A DNA stretch of 17,183 nucleotides from Spirogloea muscicola (GCA_009602725.1 WELB01000127.1:1-17183); one strand, 5' to 3'. Positions 7,046-17,110 are shown, counted from the first letter of the stretch. Program-made: numbers and translations. Notes: generated by a model from the letters alone, not told the origin.

Positions 7046-8143
7046 ATGGCCAGCAACCCGGATCCACCTCCGAAGACGTACACCAGGAGGCCCAGGGTGC
7101 AACGCAGCAGCTCGCTTGGTAAGGCCAACCGTCATATTTGTCGTTGTCCGCCAACCACAGATGAGGACCTTGGCAGCAGCCATGGGCTGCACGGCTGTTC
7201 ATCACACTCCTGCACGGTAGCACCACCGACATTGGACTTCCTTGTAGGAATCTGCTGAGGCCAATATTGCGAGGAGTCTCTTACTTCTCACCTTGTTGGC
7301 TCGAGAGGGGCCGCTTAGGATGCTGCTTGATGTGGTAAATGCTTCGAGCACCGTCGGTGACCACCTCCTTTCTATCTGAGACACGCGCGTTGGGTGAATG
7401 GCCGAGGTGCAGACAGCAGTGCGGCTCCTGAGCCAATCTCAAAGCAGCCCTTCCTGTACCGCATGCGGGGAGCATTCAGTGTGCTGCTGCTGGCCAACCT
7501 GCTTGTCGGAGGTGAGCTGTAAGTAGGTGTTCTGACCTCCTCAGCGAGTCCTCAGCTCCATGTCGCTTCCTAGTTTGTCTCGCACGAGGACTTTTGACCA
7601 ATCGAGATGTCTCCTTCAGAAGACATGCAAGGTTCCTGTCCACTACCCGAGCTGCTGCAGTGCAAGAACAATTGCACTTCTTGAAGAAGTTAAGTCAGAT
7701 TCAAAGCTGGTGAATGTAAGAAATAGCTTGATCATGGCGAAAGAAGACCACTGTCGCAACACCTTGCAGGGTACCTGCTATCCAAAAGCTCTCCGAGGAA
7801 GCGCAAGGGCGAGAAAGGTGATGGCGGCGAGAAGGAGGCGAAAACACTTGCTGTTGAAGCTGTCTCAGAGCAAAAGCAACCAGTCCACTCTGATTCTAGC
7901 AGAATGGATTCCACGGAGCATGTACCAAGTCAACAACAACCTATCGACACGATTAGCTTGAATTTTAGCCGGAGTCAAAAACCTCCAGAGCTGACTGCTG
8001 CAGACCGGCAGAAGCTCCTAGATTGGATGCTTGAAACAAAAAGGAAACAACGTCACCAAAGTGGTGCCGAAAAGGCGCAGAATGATGCTGACAAGCGCCT
8101 TATCAAGGATGTGCTCAGGGGCAAAACATCCTGGCCATTTTGA
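7046..8143 (+). CDS. small single-pass membrane protein of unknown function, 3 exons
   Basis: Exons 7046-7118, 7413-7511 and 7770-8143 join in phase (1 and 1) through GT-AG introns to give 181 residues. The start is the first ATG after an in-frame TGA. Residues 1-41 are basic and proline-rich (TYTRRPRVQRSSSL; EPISKQPFLYRMRG). Residues 45-61 form one hydrophobic helix (AFSVLLLANLLVGGYLL), followed by a strongly basic patch (KSSPRKRKGEK). Next comes a low-complexity linker, then a charged, probably helical C-terminus (LTAADRQKLLDWMLETKRKQ ... DKRLIKDVLRGKTSWPF). I recall short plant proteins with the same plan, a YRMRGAxSVLLLAN helix near the N-terminus and a 'WMLEEKRK ... I..EK..LK.F.R.KS' end, but none has a known role that I can cite. 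Location is probably an organelle or endomembrane. Exon 1 is the least certain part; the C-terminal exon is solid. Confidence 0.75.
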
Positions 8144-8374
8144 CATCTCTCTTTCAGAAAAGTGGCGAGCTCCTAGTATGCAACATCCCATGTCTCTAAT
8201 TTCCCAGTGCATGAATCAGGAAACTGCTGCTACCCAAGCAGCCGGTGGATGTTGCCATGAGATGGTCACATGCATTCTTGTATTTCATGCTGATTGTCAG
8301 GTATCCCTCGATAACTTACTCATGAATGCTGACCACTTTGAGAGACACTTTGTGCTAAACATGCTATAATATGC

Positions 8375-8379
8375 TGTAA
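8375..8379 (+). terminator. candidate TGTAA polyadenylation signal
   Basis: TGTAA, the typical green-algal polyadenylation pentamer, lies 232 bases after the stop of the small membrane-protein gene, in an AT-rich context. Such a pentamer is expected by chance, so this is only a candidate. Confidence 0.3.
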
Positions 8380-9908
8380 GCTGACATAGTGGGATGTGGC
8401 ACGAATTGGAGCACACTGTGAAAGTAGAAGTTTGTCAAGAGTACAAGTGAAGCACAGGTCTATTTCCTCTTTCATTACCTACTTTACTGTGCTCATACTG
8501 GCCTTTGTCTATACTTTCAACGTATGTCATGTACCACAGGAAGATCTGTCTCCCTCGTCGTAAGAGCGCTCGTGTGTAAGTGAGTGCTTGGACGCAAGTG
8601 TAGAGGGCGTCAGAACATTCTTACTCTAAAGGGGACCTTCAGTATGAGGCAATTTGGGATTTGATGGAGTGAAGTGGTTTATCCTGCTGATGGTGGTAGT
8701 GATGACCAGATCTCGGATTGCATGCAGAGCTGGACATAAAATTCTTCATTTAGTATCAATGGGCTACAGCAGCTTTTGAGTCTAGACCCATTTTGTGCCT
8801 ATCTCGTGGTTACGTTTATCATCACTTTCACTCAGGCTGCACTTCTATCAGACCACGATTGCGCAGCTGGCCAACGGTAGAGTATTTGGTGCATTCATGG
8901 TCTGCTACTTTCTGGCCGGTGGACCTTATTGGTGTCTTGTTATAGCTAGTGCCCAGGTTTGCGCATATCAAATTGCCAGATCTGCTACACATTCACAGTT
9001 TCGCGTGCTGGCATGTCTCGAAGGTGTGTATAGGGAATGTAGGTTTTGACCTCATCCTGTGGATGTTCTTATCAGATATGATGTTGGCTTATGGTTGGGA
9101 TGCTTATTTTTTTACATCCTTTAACTGAAACTCTTGCTTTGAGTCATTGCCGTTGTGCACGAATGGGCACCCAACTTCCAGCCTCCGTGCGTGCTAAGTA
9201 CATCAATGGCGTGGCAGCGGCATGTGGGCTGAGTCAGAACAAAATGCAGGATAGCCGGCTAGGGGTCACCAGTTGAATACGCGCTTTGCTAAGTGACTTT
9301 GCCATTTACACGGCGGCACTTCCCTGGGGTTCCTCTCCCCTTCACTCAGCTCGTTAAGAAGCTCCTGCTAACACGTGGGTACTAAGAGGGCCCTAAGCTG
9401 CCCAGTAGCAGCTCGGAGTCGGGTGGATGCACGAACTCCTTGACTGAGCTGGCTGCCGCAGTCGCGCTTAGAGACCCGCAGCCGCTTTCCCGGTCAAACA
9501 CTTGACAAAGTCATGCTTTTATCTGTTCGGGAATTCAGGTTTAGGGTTTAGACACCTTATGCCCTCCACAGCGCCGCCCTCAGTCGAAGAAATGCGAAAG
9601 TCCGGCTGCTACTATCAAAAGAGCCGTATGATAGCCAGCGAGGTACATATAGAGGGTGTCAATCATCAGGGTGAAGGAGAGGAGCTCCTAAGCGCTCAAG
9701 CACCAGCCCTGGCTATGGTCAGCTGTTGTCATAAGATCTTGAGTGTAGTCCTGGAACAATTCTCGGCATGTGTTGCCTTGCAAACGAGAGAGTGTGTTTC
9801 CAGCAGGGGGCGACGGCTGTGAATGGCCAGCCATATGAGAGAGCGAGAGCAAAAGGAAGTAAGCTCTTCCATAGCGACGGACTGTGTTGAGTGACGGAGG
9901 GCCTGAGT
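8380..9908. other. gene-free stretch
   Basis: No gene is supported on either strand. The longest ORFs (about 8795-9049 and 9502-9822, plus strand) have no recognisable motifs and do not assemble into a spliced model. The only notable sequence is the telomere-like GGTTTAGGGTTTAG at 9539-9552. Confidence 0.4.
9539..9552 (+). repeat. interstitial telomere-like sequence, two units
   Basis: GGTTTAGGGTTTAG contains about two TTTAGGG units. It sits in otherwise unremarkable DNA about 360 bases from the start of the second retroelement-tail copy. Confidence 0.55.
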
Positions 9909-10290
9909 GGCCAAGTACATAGGCAAGCACATCGATAGCACAGCGTCGGGGGCGGAGCAAACGAAGAAAGGGCTCGCCCATTGAGGGTATGGGCTGGAAA
10001 AGCCAGCCCAAAAAAGAATGAACAGAGTAAGAGAAGGGGGCCAGGGGAAGCGCTAAGAAAAACAAGCACAAGCAGAAACAAAGCAGCTACGTGTCACTCA
10101 GTAACCCCTGCTAAGCAGCCTCAGGTCAGAGCTAGCAAGCGCGGCCAGATGGTGGCTGGGAGAGGCCAGCCACCAGGAAAGGAATGGACGAGGACAGAAG
10201 AATCCTGGGTGCTAAGTACAGTCAGGTCAGAGAAGCTGGAAGTGGGTCCCCTGGCCGCGCTTGCGTTCCTGGCCAGAGCCAGCGGGAGCA
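9909..10290 (-). mobile_element. 5'-truncated retroelement tail, copy 2
   Basis: Read on the minus strand, this begins near 10290 with a remnant of the ORF end that also occurs at 5580-5640 (shared GAAGTGGGTCCCCTGG). It continues through CTCAGTAACCCCTGCTAAGC, GGAAGCGCTAAGAAA, AAAAAAGAATGAACA, the hairpin TGGGCTGG/CCAGCCCA (9990-9997 with 10003-10010) and AAGGGCTCGCCCATTGAGG, and reaches the family block GGCCAAGTACATAGGCAAGCAC near 9910. Compared with 5400-5640 it has an extra segment at about 10130-10220 with another hairpin (10151-10159 with 10166-10174). Loss of the 5' part while the tail is kept fits a LINE-like insertion. No coding capacity remains. Confidence 0.6.
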
Positions 10291-10299
10291 GAAGCCCTT

Positions 10300-10751
10300 A
10301 AACCCCGACCCCGGCACCTTGCTTGCTGAGCGAGCGCCTGGGTACCTTCTCACGCCGTCGCGGACACGTGGGCGGGTCTCGTGGCGGCTACGCTTCCGGA
10401 CGGGGCGCACCCGGCCCGTCGCCCCCCTCCCCACCGGAAGGGAGGGCCCCGCACAGTGCCGTGAGGGCTCCCCGGGGAGAGGGGTGGCGCCCGGTTGCAG
10501 TGCCACGGCCAGCTGCCGTAACCATTTCCGCCGCGATCAGTGAGCCGCGACCGCCGCCATCGCCTGCGCCGCCGCCGCCGCCGCCGCCGCCGACGCAGCA
10601 NCCGTGCGAGCGGGGGGGTCCATGGCGCCCGCCCGCGCCTGAGCCGCCGCTCCATGGGGCGCTGCCGGGAGCCGGACTGCCGAGCCGGCGTGCCTGGGGG
10701 CCGCTCGTGGGAGCCCCAGAGGAGCTGGGAGGGTGCTGCTCTGCGGCCGCC
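10300..10751 (+). promoter_or_regulatory. very GC-rich 5' flank / 5' UTR of the transporter gene
   Basis: This is the most GC-rich part of the window. It holds a (GCC)8 run at 10568-10591 and an undetermined base (N) at 10601, which suggests sequencing or assembly trouble in this GC-rich stretch. All frames contain long ORFs, as expected from composition alone. It ends in GCGGCCGCCATGG (10743-10755), a near-perfect eukaryotic start context. The promoter role is inferred. Confidence 0.45.
10568..10591 (+). repeat. (GCC)8 microsatellite
   Basis: Eight consecutive GCC units precede the first exon of the transporter gene, ten bases before the only undetermined base in the window (10601). The copy number may be unreliable. 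Confidence 0.9.
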
Positions 10752-13700
10752 ATGGCGGGCGGCGGCGAGAACCCCCTGCCACGGTAATCAGCTCTGCCAG
10801 CCTCCAGCCCTGCTGCCGTGGTTTCCTGTGCGCTTACTTGATGTTGGCGGCTCGCTGACTTTGTGGATGCCCTGTGGAGCTGCCGCCTTTGTGGCTTCAG
10901 TATGTGTAGCACAGCGCAAGCTTATCATCGTTTCTTGCCCTGGCTGGACTTCATGCAGAAAGGCGATGGTCCTTATATGGTGAGGATACGCTCCAGAGCT
11001 CTCTGTCACTGAGCTGGGCTGAGCTGAGCTCGGCTGATTTGAGTTAAGCTGAGCTGAGCTGAGCTGAGCTGAGCTGATGCTGAGCTGAGCTAGAGCTTAG
11101 CTGAGCTGAGCTGATTTTGAACCTGAACCCGAGCCGAGCCGAGCCGAGCCGAGCCGAGCCGAGACGAGCTGCGTTGAGCCGCGTTGAGCAGAGATAACAT
11201 GCATTTTGATTTGGAAAATGCTGAAAATGCTGGTGGGCGTTTGGCTGCCCAGCTGGCAGTGCAGCATTTGTCAAGCACTTCTTGTCATGCATTTAGTACA
11301 TCACTAGTAAGTGGGAGACATAGTTTCAGGGGTTTGGGGTGGCAGGTACACGTCCTTCATGCATATCCATTGCCTGCATGGTCTAACTTGCTGCCTTTTG
11401 CTGCCTTGTCTCTGGCGCCCTCCTTTTGCAACAACAGTATCATCCACGGCAGCCAAGCGTTCCAGATCACGATGCTTTTCCCAATTGTCAGCACCCATTA
11501 CCTCTTTGTTCTCCTTCAGCTTGCTACTTGATCACCCATGAGCTTAGTGGCTCATACTTGCTAAGACTCAGACTTATGATCCTGTCTTACTGTCCTCCTC
11601 TGCTTGTTCTACAAGGGGATGTCTGCGTATGGCTTCTGCAGCCATTACCATTGCTAAGTACCCGGTTGTGCTCCATGGTGCAGCTTGTCTTCATGGTTCA
11701 GTATTATGGAGTGGCAGGGACAAATGAACATGCAGTAGGCCGATATGCTGGTCTTCTTGTAAGTTTGCACAGATTCAACCCCCTGCAGATATGGCTGATA
11801 TGTGTTAGCAGTGACAAGCCAGAAGAGACGCTTGCTCGATGTTGTTACAATCGTCTGCCTTACAACTGCAGTTGCTATTTGCTGGGCAGGCTTCCTTATT
11901 ACCTATGTCGCAGTTCACGACATCCATGCTTTGGGGAACGATTTCAGACAGAAGTGGCAGGAAGGTAAATGGTGGCGTTTGGGCCTTCATTGAGCAATAA
12001 GCATTGCAATTGCCTCCGGCAAATATTTTCTGGAAGCATGTGTTATGTTGACTTGCAAGGAGACCTTGCAGATGCAAGCAGATGTAAATATCACAATCTT
12101 GCGAGTTTCTCATCCTCAGATGCTCCCTGCTTTTGGCAGCCTTGGTTGGCATTCGGAAATATTGTCTGCACTGTTGCAGCTCTACTATTGGGTTTCTGCG
12201 AGGACTACCTGTCTGCTTGTACTGTTCGTGTCATTGGTGGCCTCTTTAATGGCGTTATGACAATAACAAAGTCCACATTGGCTGAAATCTGTGACAAGTA
12301 AGTATACTGACTTATTGATCACTCTTGACCATGCTTTCACGCAGGTATTGGTCATGTCAAAAGCCATGTACTTTGCAGGAGTCAGTAAGCAGAGAAACTC
12401 TTATGCATGGGTCATGCATTCTGGTGCTTGCATGTTATGACCTTGGGCATGACAATAACGCCTGGTGATTGGGCCTTAGCCGTACCTTGACAAGGGAGCA
12501 ATCCTTTCAGGGTTACAATCACTGTGAAACTTGAGATCTACATGCTCCACACATGCCTCAGGCACAGATATCATTGCAGCATGCACGCACAACTGTTTCT
12601 CCACAACAGCACCGAGCTGAGCAGACATTGCTTGTTGTTGCTATGCAGGACAAACCAATCAAGAGGCTTTGCCCTCCTCAGTCTTGCTTGGGGCATAGGT
12701 TCCGTGGCAGGACCTGTCCTCAGCGGCTTGCTTGCGCAGCCATGCGAGCAGTACAATATATCAAAGTGCCCCCATATTTTCCGCCAGCACCCATTCCTCC
12801 TGCCCTGCATCATTGCAGCAATCATTTCCTTGGCAGCCATTGTCAGCTCCCTCTTACTTGAAGAGACATCACCAGCCTCCAGCCGGAATTACAGCAAGTT
12901 GATTGATCAGGATCAAAGTGATCAGGATGACGCCGCTGAAATGGCCGTCTTGGTTGAGGTGAACGATGGTGATGCCAAGGCAATCCCTCCTCTCACTCGA
13001 GAATCTGCCATCAGCCATGCGAGAGATGACAACCATATCTATGTGAGTACTATGCCAGTGCTGAGCGAGGCTTCCTATGCACTAGACACTTCCAGGTCTC
13101 CATCTGAAAAGACAGCCTTGCTTGCGCTACCGCAAATGGAGGTGGATCTGGCGGAGGCAGCTGCTCATATGTGCGCCGATGAAAGAGGACTGGCAGACAG
13201 CAACAGACTGCCGTCCAAAACAGCAACAGTTGCGGGGCCAGGGCAGAGGTGTTGGGACGAGGTGCTGTCTGTATGGAGGCAATGTGTGAGCTGTTGTTCA
13301 AGTCCAACTGATTCTCTTCTTCAGGATCGAGATGTCATGATATCATCACTGTGTTACTCATGCACTGGACTCATCTTCATCATGACAGGTATGTAGCACA
13401 TTCTTCTGTTAGAACCAGGCACCAGGTCTCCTTTCAGCTCGCCACTCGAATTTTGGAAGTACTATGATGGAGCTGTTGGAGAAGCATTGATGCTGCAGCT
13501 GATGATCAGCACTTGTTGAGCAGTAGCAGTGTGAAACTCATGCCTTCGTATGCAAAATGTGCAGATGAGCTCTTCCCAATCTTTGGCGCTGCATCTACCC
13601 AAGTGGGGGGGCTAGGCTTCAGCTCAGCAAAGATAGGTTTCATTCTTGGTGAAGGAGGGGTTGTCCTCTTTCTCTACACTCTCCTCCTCTTTCCGCCAGT

Positions 13701-14375
13701 GGCACGGCGACTTGGTCCGTTGAGGTGTTTCCGATATGGCATTTTGGCTTCTGTGCCTCTTTGGGTCGCCTTTCCTGCCACTTCGTCTCTCTCAGGTAGG
13801 AGACTATGTTTGGCATGAGCCTGCAGAGACTCTGTGTAAGCATAGAGAGTCTGTAATGATCTCACTGCAGGGCTGATCTAATGCACGTGTCTGGTGAAGA
13901 TGCATCGTCGGCGTATACTGAATCTGTTTCAGTCATGTTTTCTGCCCGCCTGCCCTCACCTGTCCCCTCACCTGTCCCCGGTCCTATTTTCTCGACCGTG
14001 AACCACTTGAATTTCACACCGTTAATGCTTGCAGGTTACCCCTTCTTGCAAGTAGTACTTCTACTGCTCGTCACTGCACTGAGGAGCATAGCCGCCTGTA
14101 CAGCCTTCACTGGAGTGCTTGTTCTAGTGAGCAATTCTGCAACAGCAACCAACATGGGCGCAGTTACTGGCCTAAGCATGAGTCTCTGCAGTTTCTTTCG
14201 TGCAGTGGGCCCTGCCTTTGGCGGGGTTGTGTGGTCTGTTTCCTCACAGCAGACCTTTCCACTGCACCAATATCTGGCGTGGTTGGTGGTGGCAGCTGCC
14301 ACATCTCTCACATATACTGCCTCTTTCGCACTGTCTCCATCTCTTAACGAGCCCAAAGTTGCGGCTAAGTTCTGA
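10752..14375 (+). CDS. major facilitator superfamily transporter, ZIF-like (zinc-induced facilitator-like), 8 exons
   Basis: This is a predicted multi-pass proton-coupled transporter. Exons: 10752-10783, 11438-11486, 11684-11758, 11890-11964, 12140-12297, 12649-13388, 13565-13795, 14035-14375; all GT-AG, all phases join, about 566 residues. The MFS motif between helices 2 and 3, WGTISDRSGRK, is at 67-77. RVIGGLFNGVMTITKSTLAEI (exon 5) and the antiporter-type SLAWGIGSVAGPVLSG (141-156), followed by LLAQP, are typical of the ZIFL group and related fungal proteins. A hydrophilic loop of about 155 residues (201-355), acidic at first, separates the two six-helix halves. In plants this family moves K+, auxin, phytosiderophores or nicotianamine; the substrate here is not visible. 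Weak point: exon 1 (MAGGGENPLP), chosen for its start context and phase, leaves helix 1 about ten residues short, so a small exon may be missed between 10784 and 11437. Confidence 0.82.
11011..11190 (+). repeat. GAGCT/GAGCC pentamer array in transporter intron 1
   Basis: A run of imperfect GAGCT units (to about 11115) changes after a short spacer into six perfect GAGCC units (11131-11160) and then decays into GTTGAGC units. It lies within the 654-base first intron of the transporter model. Minus-strand ORFs over it (Ser-Ala-Gln-Leu or Arg-Leu-Gly-Ser repeats) are artefacts of the repeat. Confidence 0.9.
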
Positions 14376-14841
14376 GCTTAGCCACGCAGGTTATCCCATG
14401 ACTTTGGCTGCTGTGATAGTTTATAGCATATTCAGCATTCTTCAACACCAAATGCCTGCAGCCGGTCTGCAACCTGCACTATATAGCGTGCAGCCCATTC
14501 TTTGTAAAATCAGGACCCTTCTTACCACTAAAGATTACGTCACAATGTCACTGGCATCTACGAGGGTCTCTTTGGATACATCAGATAGAGGTGTTATGAG
14601 CAAAAAGAAAGTGGCAGAGTAGTTTCTAATGATGCAGGATCCTAGCAGACGTTAATCATCCAAAGAGTGCTCAAACGAATCAATTTGCTGAACTAATTTG
14701 CTGACGGTAAATGGGACGCTCTTAGCAAGACCCGAGCCATTAGAGAATCATCACGAAGTGGCTTGGGCAATATAAAGGGCAATGAAGAGTGATCAATGAC
14801 CTTCCAAGCATATAGCGGCTTACAAGCAGCCTGAAGCCAGC
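14376..14841. other. convergent intergenic region with both 3' ends
   Basis: The region separates the stop of the transporter (+) from the stop of the glycosyltransferase (-). A TGTAA at 14503-14507 is a candidate polyadenylation signal for the transporter. TTACA at 14820-14824, which is TGTAA on the minus strand, is a candidate for the glycosyltransferase but lies only 18 bases past its stop. Short ORFs here are not supported as genes. Confidence 0.4.
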
Positions 14842-17023
14842 TCAGATGGACTTCCTGATGGCTTCAGCGGCAATGGCCATCTTCTCATCCCTGACCCACC
14901 AGTCAATGTCCTCGTTTTGGCGGAGCTGCATTGTGCACACCTCTGCATTCTTCTTCACAATACCCTGTCACCAGCAGAAAGCACATTCACAAGGTGTGTG
15001 AGCCAATAGCGACAGAGCAAGAGCTCATAAGATATATGAGCATGAATAGTAAGGCACAAGGAGGACACGCCTATCAGCAGCCTTAATATTTCTGCTCAGC
15101 TGATTGAGCATACCACCACTGCACAAGCAGCCGCTGACCTGATATGTGGTTATGAAACAGTAGAACAACAGTTGGATGATGCAAGACTTGCCTGATAGTG
15201 ATTGATCTTGGCGTCTGTGGTGTCAAAGTCGAAGCCGCCAGTGGCGGGAATGTCAGGACGGTGAATTTGCAATGTAGTGACATTACGAGGGTCGGCGGCA
15301 AACTTGCGGTGGCCGTAGTAGTCCAGGCACAGCTCCCACCGCGGATACGCTTCCTTGTTGACACAGTAGACGTGTGGCCAGTGCCACAGCATGCGCTGGA
15401 TCGCCCACTCGTCCTCGCCGCCGCGGTGGCACTTCTCTGCAGACCACCAAAGGCTGCCGAAGGTGACAAAGGGCTTGGCCTCGTATGGCCGCAGGAGGGC
15501 AGGCAGTGTCTTATGGGGCCCATCCGCATCCAGGTACTCATCAAAGTCCATGGTCAGCATCCAGCGGGCCGTGTAGCGCAGCCGATATGCACAGTCGTTC
15601 AGCAGCAGCACCTGACAGCCCGGAGAGGAGCTAGTTAGCAGACTCGTACATTTGTTGGGCATCTTGCTGGGGCACAGGCCATTGTGGGCAGGCGTCAACA
15701 TGCAAGGCCCTGAGAGGAGTGCAAATAGCTAGCTGATTACGTAAATTTGATGACAACCGTGCAGAGCTTGATACTGTGCATGGCAGGGAAGCCCTATGAT
15801 CTAAACTCTCAAGTCATTATACTTGGATGCAATTCCCGGACCCTAACTCTTCTTTCACTGCGAGATCTGACCCCTGAAAGACTGGATGTAAGGTGGCGAT
15901 TCACAGGTCCTGAGGCTGAATTGTACGAACTTAAGCTGTGGTGGACACGAACTTAAGCTGTGGTGGACAAGAACCCCAGCCCCACACCAATGAATACTGG
16001 ATAAGCAAAAATGTTGGCGGGAGATTGTGGCAAGAGCGCAAAGGATGAGTCTTGGGCGTTGAATGCTGATCATGAGAGCTAAATATGAAACCCTCAAAAC
16101 GACTCACTGACTTCACACCCTGAGCCGTGGGCCTCGCACCTGGCCGTAATACCACATGTCGAATTGCGAAGTGTCGCCGACGTGCACGATCTCCAGCTTC
16201 TTGGCCTGCGGCACAGCGGCAGCGGCGCAAAATGAGCGCGCCCAGCGGGCAAAGCTTAGAAACTGGTCCGCTTGTGGCTCGTCAATGGACGATGGTGCCG
16301 CTCTGTCCGCTGGTGACGCACAGGGGGCATGCTTGCAGCAGCGCACCTTGATCCAGGGATCGAGGGCGTCGTGCAGTGCGTAGCCAACGCCTCCGCAGTC
16401 GTAGACGACAAAGTAGTCCACGCCCATGTGGCTGCGAGCACGGCAGGTGCGCAAGGCAGCCATGGCGGGTCATGTCGGTAAGCACAGAGGCTTGCAGTCG
16501 GCGGCTTCAGCAGCCGTCACACTGCCCGTGCTCCCAAGCTCGGCCGGCAACGAGCTACAGCACTGAGCACAATTGGAGGGCAACAACTTGGCAGCACCAA
16601 TCCGGCCAACTATTTTTCCTCGCGCCCTCTCCCTCCTCTCCCTCCATCCCTCCCTCCCTATCTCCAACCTCCCTCCCCCTTATGTACATCCGGCAGGAAG
16701 CAAGCCTTGTGCCGGCCATACTGTGGATGGAGGGGGGGGTGGGGCGCTGTACCTGTGGTAATGCAGCCACTCGGTGATGCGCGCGACCTCGACGCTGCCG
16801 TACAGTGGCGGCGAGCAGTAGGCCACCTTGTGCTTGAACGGCGCCTTGGGCTCCAGCGCGCGGGCGGCGTACCGCCCTGGCTCCTCGCCGTACACTGAGA
16901 TGTCCTGGCCGTCGAGAGCCACTATCACGTCGCCGCCCGTGCTCGTGGGGGTGTCCTCGTCCAGCTCGCAGTGCAGCACGATGGTCTCGTACGTCATGTT
17001 GTGATGCTCGCCCGGGTAGAATG
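14842..17023 (-). CDS. glycosyltransferase family 92 (DUF23) protein, 3' four exons, 5' end outside the window
   Basis: On the minus strand the exons are 17023-16753, 16431-16140, 15611-15192 and 14964-14842 (TGA 14844-14842). The phases join (2, 0, 0), giving about 368 visible residues. The family landmarks appear in order: AYCSPPLYG, VEVARITEWLHYHSHMGVDY with FVVYDCGG, FDMWYYGQVLLLNDC spanning the second junction, MDFDEYLD as the metal-binding DxD-like motif, then C.DYYGHRKFAADPRNV, LQIHRP and the basic-acidic end NEDIDWW. GT92 enzymes are Golgi type II membrane proteins (plant galactan synthases, animal N-glycan core transferases); the substrate here cannot be told. The membrane anchor and start codon lie to the right. 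The last intron begins with GC instead of GT (CAG|GCAAGT at 15191-15186). Residues between WIKVRCC and FLSFARW look like a lineage-specific insert. Confidence 0.87.
15925..15968 (+). repeat. 22-bp perfect tandem duplication in a glycosyltransferase intron
   Basis: The unit starting ACGAACTTAAGCTGTGGTGG occurs twice in direct succession (15925-15946 and 15947-15968) inside the 528-base intron 15612-16139. It has no coding role and is probably a recent slippage or repair duplication. Confidence 0.9.
16613..16680 (+). repeat. polypyrimidine tract (polypurine in the transcript)
   Basis: About 68 nearly pure C/T bases lie within the glycosyltransferase intron 16432-16752. In the transcript it is G/A-rich. 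CCCTCCCTCCCT (16648-16659) is the exact complement of AGGGAGGGAGGG at 17172-17183. Confidence 0.85.
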
Positions 17024-17110
17024 CTGGTGCAGCGCAAGGGCATAGTGGCCCGCAGGTCAGTGGGGTGGTCGAGCAAAGCAAGTTGGTAACAGTTAGGCAG
17101 CATCAGAGCA

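Noticed and set aside
9539-9552. Telomere or subtelomere boundary
   Set aside because: Only about two TTTAGGG units are present and ordinary genes lie on both sides.
9502-9822. 106-residue plus-strand ORF
   Set aside because: No recognisable motif, no splice structure and no composition signal; probably chance.
10323-10787. Long plus-strand ORF in frame with the transporter's first exon, with an earlier ATG
   Set aside because: The stretch is proline/arginine-rich translation of GCC repeats and contains the undetermined base; the ATG at 10752 has a far better start context.
11044-11292. Minus-strand ORFs with Ser-Ala-Gln-Leu and Arg-Leu-Gly-Ser repeats
   Set aside because: They are translations of the GAGCT/GAGCC pentamer array, lie inside an intron of the transporter, and have no other support.
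14842-17023. Functional cluster of polyprenol reductase and glycosyltransferase for protein glycosylation
   Set aside because: The genes are 11 kb apart with an unrelated transporter and repeats between them, in opposite orientation; nothing shows a link.
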